This document shows positions 13,063 to 15,271 of a stretch of DNA of 15,271 bases, piece by piece (within the stretch, counting starts at the first letter, position 1; each line of letters starts with the position of its first letter). The notes below the pieces were generated by a model that made no database searches, had not been told where the DNA came from, and was given only the letters and a program-made list of their open reading frames with translations. The stretch is taken from the NCBI GenBank assembly GCA_016200385.1, contig JACQEV010000136.1:1-15271 (forward strand), written 5' to 3'. The stretch is from Candidatus Methylomirabilota bacterium. Lineage in GTDB: Bacteria; Methylomirabilota; Methylomirabilia; Methylomirabilales; Methylomirabilaceae. The position numbers and the translations under genes are program-made.

Positions 13063-14976
13063 ATGGCGATGAAGCATATCATCGTCGGAACCGCTGGCCA
13101 CATCGATCATGGGAAGACCTCGCTCGTCAAGGCCCTGACCGGCATCGACACCGACCGCTTGAAGGAGGAGAAGGAGCGAGGGATCTCCATCGAGCTGGGC
13201 TTTGCCAACCTGGTTTTGTCCGATGACCTGCATCTAGGGATCGTCGATGTCCCTGGGCATGAACGGTTCGTCAAGACCATGCTCGCGGGCGTCGGAGGGA
13301 TCGATCTGGTGGTGCTGGTCATCGGCGCTGACGAGGGGGTCATGCCGCAGACGCGAGAGCATCTCCATATCTGCGAGCTGCTTCAGGTCAAGCGAGGCAT
13401 TGTCGCGCTGACGAAGGTCGATATCGTCGAGCCAGACTGGCTGGAGATGGTGCAGGCCGATTTGGAGGCGTTCCTGGCCGGGACCTTTCTCGAGGCGGCG
13501 CCGGTGATCCCGGTTTCTTCTGTCACCGGGCAGGGGCTTGCTCAGTTGCGGACGGCTCTCCGCGAGATGTCCGAGACGGTTGAACCGAAGCGCCATGATG
13601 GCATCTTTCGCCTCCCCATCGACCGGGTCTTCACCATGAAGGGATTCGGTACCGTGGTCACCGGCACTCTCTGGTCCGGGATGGTGAAGGTCGGAGACGA
13701 GGTAGTCGTCCTGCCCCGGGAGCTGCGTTCACGGGTCCGCCGCCTGCAGGTCCACGGCCAGACAGTGGAGCAGGCCTGGGCAGGACAGCGGGTCGCGGTC
13801 AACCTGCCCGGCCTGGAAGTGGATCAGCTCAATCGAGGCGATCTCCTGGCTTTTGCTGGCACGCTCAAGCCGGCTATGGCCTTCGACGTCTCGCTGGCGC
13901 TGCTAAAAGATGCCCCTCGTGCCTTGCGGAACCGGGCAAGGGTCCGGTTCCACTTGGGAACAAGCGAGGTGCTGGCCCGCGCCGTGTTGCTCGATCGTGA
14001 AGAACTGAATCCCGGCGAAGAGACCTTCGCCCACCTGCGGCTTGAGGCTCCAGCGACCGCCCTGGCCGGCGACCGGTATGTGATCCGAAGCTACTCGCCT
14101 GCCCTTACGATCGGAGGCGGCAGCGTCCTCGACCCGACCCCGCCTGTGCGGCGGCGGCCAAGGGGACAGTTGCTGGAGCATCTCAACGTCCTGCAGACCG
14201 GCACGTCAGGACAGCAGGTAGAGCGCCTACTGCTGCAAGCCGGCCCAGCGCTGATCTCCATGGAAGCGCTCAGGGCAACGGCCAGCCTGGATGAGACCAC
14301 GCTGAAGGGGGAGCTCGCGCGCCTCATTGAGTCCGGCGTGGCCATCCCATTGGGAGCGAAAGGGGAGCTCGGGTACGTCCACCGGACCACCTACGATCGG
14401 CTGGCAGCAGAGATTCTTTCACGCGTCGAAGAGTTCCACAGGAAGGAGCCCCTCAAGGATGGGCTCCCTAAGGAAGAACTCCGGACCAAGCTTCCTTCGG
14501 TCGGGCCGGCCCTGTTCGCCCGCCTCCTGCAGGGTTTGGCGGAGTCGCAGCGAATCGCCATCGACCGGGAGAAGGTGCGGCATTTCCTGCATCGGCCCAC
14601 CTTCTCGACTGATGAGCAGGCGATCAAGGTCCGGCTGGAAACCATCTATCGGTCTGCAGGCTTTCAGCCACCGGACCTTGAGTCAGCGCTTGCCCAAGCG
14701 GGGTCAAATAACAAGACCGGCGTCACGCTCTTTCATCGTCTTGCCGATGAAGGGACAGTGATCAAAATCAAAGACAATCTGTATCTTCACCGCGACTATT
14801 ATGAGCGAGCGAAGGGGGTGCTCCTTGATCACTTCAAGGGCCATGCGACCATCACGGTCCCGGAGTTCAAGGACCTCCTGGGCGTGAGTCGGAAGTTCGC
14901 CATCCCCTTCCTGGAGCATTTTGACAGCGTGAAGCTGACCCGTCGGCAGGGAGACGAGCGGGTCCCGTACGCGTGA
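13063..14976 (+). CDS. selB: SelB, selenocysteine-specific translation elongation factor
   Basis: A 637-residue GTPase that brings Sec-tRNA to UGA codons marked by a SECIS hairpin. The G domain shows G1 GHIDHGKT (12-19), ERGIS (38-42), G3 DVPGHE (62-67) and G4 TKVD (117-120), the TKVD form being typical of SelB. EF-Tu-like barrels follow (about 180-370), then the C-terminal winged-helix domains (about 370-637) that bind SECIS RNA. The length is normal for bacterial SelB. The start is ATG 13063; ATG 13069 is possible. Its presence means the organism makes selenoproteins, so TGA within other genes of this genome may be sense. tRNA-Sec and SelA are not in the window. tatA follows after 24 bases on the same strand. 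Confidence 0.96.
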   Translation: MAMKHIIVGTAGHIDHGKTSLVKALTGIDTDRLKEEKERGISIELGFANLVLSDDLHLGIVDVPGHERFVKTMLAGVGGIDLVVLVIGADEGVMPQTREHLHICELLQVKRGIVALTKVDIVEPDWLEMVQADLEAFLAGTFLEAAPVIPVSSVTGQGLAQLRTALREMSETVEPKRHDGIFRLPIDRVFTMKGFGTVVTGTLWSGMVKVGDEVVVLPRELRSRVRRLQVHGQTVEQAWAGQRVAVNLPGLEVDQLNRGDLLAFAGTLKPAMAFDVSLALLKDAPRALRNRARVRFHLGTSEVLARAVLLDREELNPGEETFAHLRLEAPATALAGDRYVIRSYSPALTIGGGSVLDPTPPVRRRPRGQLLEHLNVLQTGTSGQQVERLLLQAGPALISMEALRATASLDETTLKGELARLIESGVAIPLGAKGELGYVHRTTYDRLAAEILSRVEEFHRKEPLKDGLPKEELRTKLPSVGPALFARLLQGLAESQRIAIDREKVRHFLHRPTFSTDEQAIKVRLETIYRSAGFQPPDLESALAQAGSNNKTGVTLFHRLADEGTVIKIKDNLYLHRDYYERAKGVLLDHFKGHATITVPEFKDLLGVSRKFAIPFLEHFDSVKLTRRQGDERVPYA

Positions 14977-15000
14977 GGGGCCTCTCAGGGAGGAAGGCGC

Positions 15001-15207
15001 ATGTTCGGGTTGGGGATCGGCGAATTGGTGGTGATTCTGATCATTGTGCTGCTCATCTTCGGAGCGAATCGGCTGCCGGAGATCGGGAGCGGCATGGGTA
15101 AGGCGATCCGGGGCTTCAAGGAATCGGTCACGGGGAAGGACGCCATTGACGTGACGCCAAAGAAGGAGCCGGGGAAGGACAAGCCGTCCGGTGAGGGGAA
15201 GCCTTAG
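15001..15207 (+). CDS. tatA: TatA/TatE-family twin-arginine translocase subunit
   Basis: A 68-residue inner-membrane subunit of the Tat system, which exports folded, often cofactor-loaded proteins. It has the standard layout: a short N-terminus, one transmembrane helix ([18 protein letters not shown], about residues 4-21), the hinge [10 protein letters not shown], an amphipathic helix ([14 protein letters not shown]) and a charged, Lys/Pro-rich tail. TatB proteins are longer, so TatA/E is preferred. The start is ATG 15001 with GGGAGGAAGG ending 3 bases upstream. The gap to selB is 24 bases, so cotranscription is likely. Confidence 0.93.
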   Translation: MFGLGIGELVVILIIVLLIFGANRLPEIGSGMGKAIRGFKESVTGKDAIDVTPKKEPGKDKPSGEGKP

Positions 15208-15271
15208 GACTCTTCAGGAGGAACTGGGCACACCTCGCCTCAGCTCTCGGCAGGCTCTTTGCAGCGCCTGC
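15208..15271. other. End of window, no assigned feature
   Basis: The last 64 bases hold a ribosome-binding-site-like AGGAGG near 15217-15222 but no ATG or GTG start close behind it, so the beginning of a further + strand gene can be suspected but not called. Confidence 0.25.

Noticed and set aside
1..15271. CRISPR array, transposase or phage integrase
   Set aside because: No regularly spaced repeats, no transposase or integrase-like frame and no terminal target duplications were seen.

Overview
The window comes from a GC-rich bacterium that makes pyrroloquinoline quinone (PQQ), encodes the selenocysteine elongation factor SelB and exports folded proteins by the Tat route. PQQ plus Sec together would fit a methanol-oxidising lineage such as NC10/Methylomirabilota, but taxonomy is inferred from gene content only and is weakly supported.

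Left arm (+ strand, 2-3290): the 3' part of an NCS2-type permease, a small two-helix membrane protein, an ECHDC3-like crotonase that lacks the usual hydratase glutamates, a RelB/RelE-type toxin-antitoxin pair with its own promoter, and a 65-codon remnant of a second crotonase copy carrying an internal TAG. A nested inverted repeat (3324-3430) separates this arm from the next, convergent block.

Central block (- strand, 12037 down to 3443): a membrane histidine kinase and an NtrC-class sigma54 activator (ATGA overlap), then a 233-base control region, then pqqA-pqqB-pqqC-pqqD-pqqE, a half-size YraQ/ArsP-type permease and an M17 leucyl aminopeptidase (TAATG overlap). The control region holds a good GG-N10-GC sigma54 promoter in front of pqqA and a tandem 8-bp direct repeat farther upstream. 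A strong stem-loop separates pqqA from pqqB. The simplest reading is that the two-component system switches on PQQ synthesis through sigma54. The aminopeptidase and permease, probably on the same or an adjacent transcript, are candidates for peptide trimming or transport steps.

The most striking anomaly is in pqqE. The frame is full length (373 codons) and keeps the radical-SAM cysteines and all SPASM ligands, but codon 36 is TAG where the family usually has Glu. This is a sequencing error, a very recent null mutation, or readthrough. Five genes in the window end normally in TAG, which argues against global amber reassignment.

Right arm: a small secreted protein of unknown function (- strand, own promoter), then selB and tatA on the + strand. 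Both the kinase gene and selB have promoter-like sequences whose -10 box lies exactly 6 bases before the ATG, with no ribosome binding site, suggesting leaderless mRNAs.
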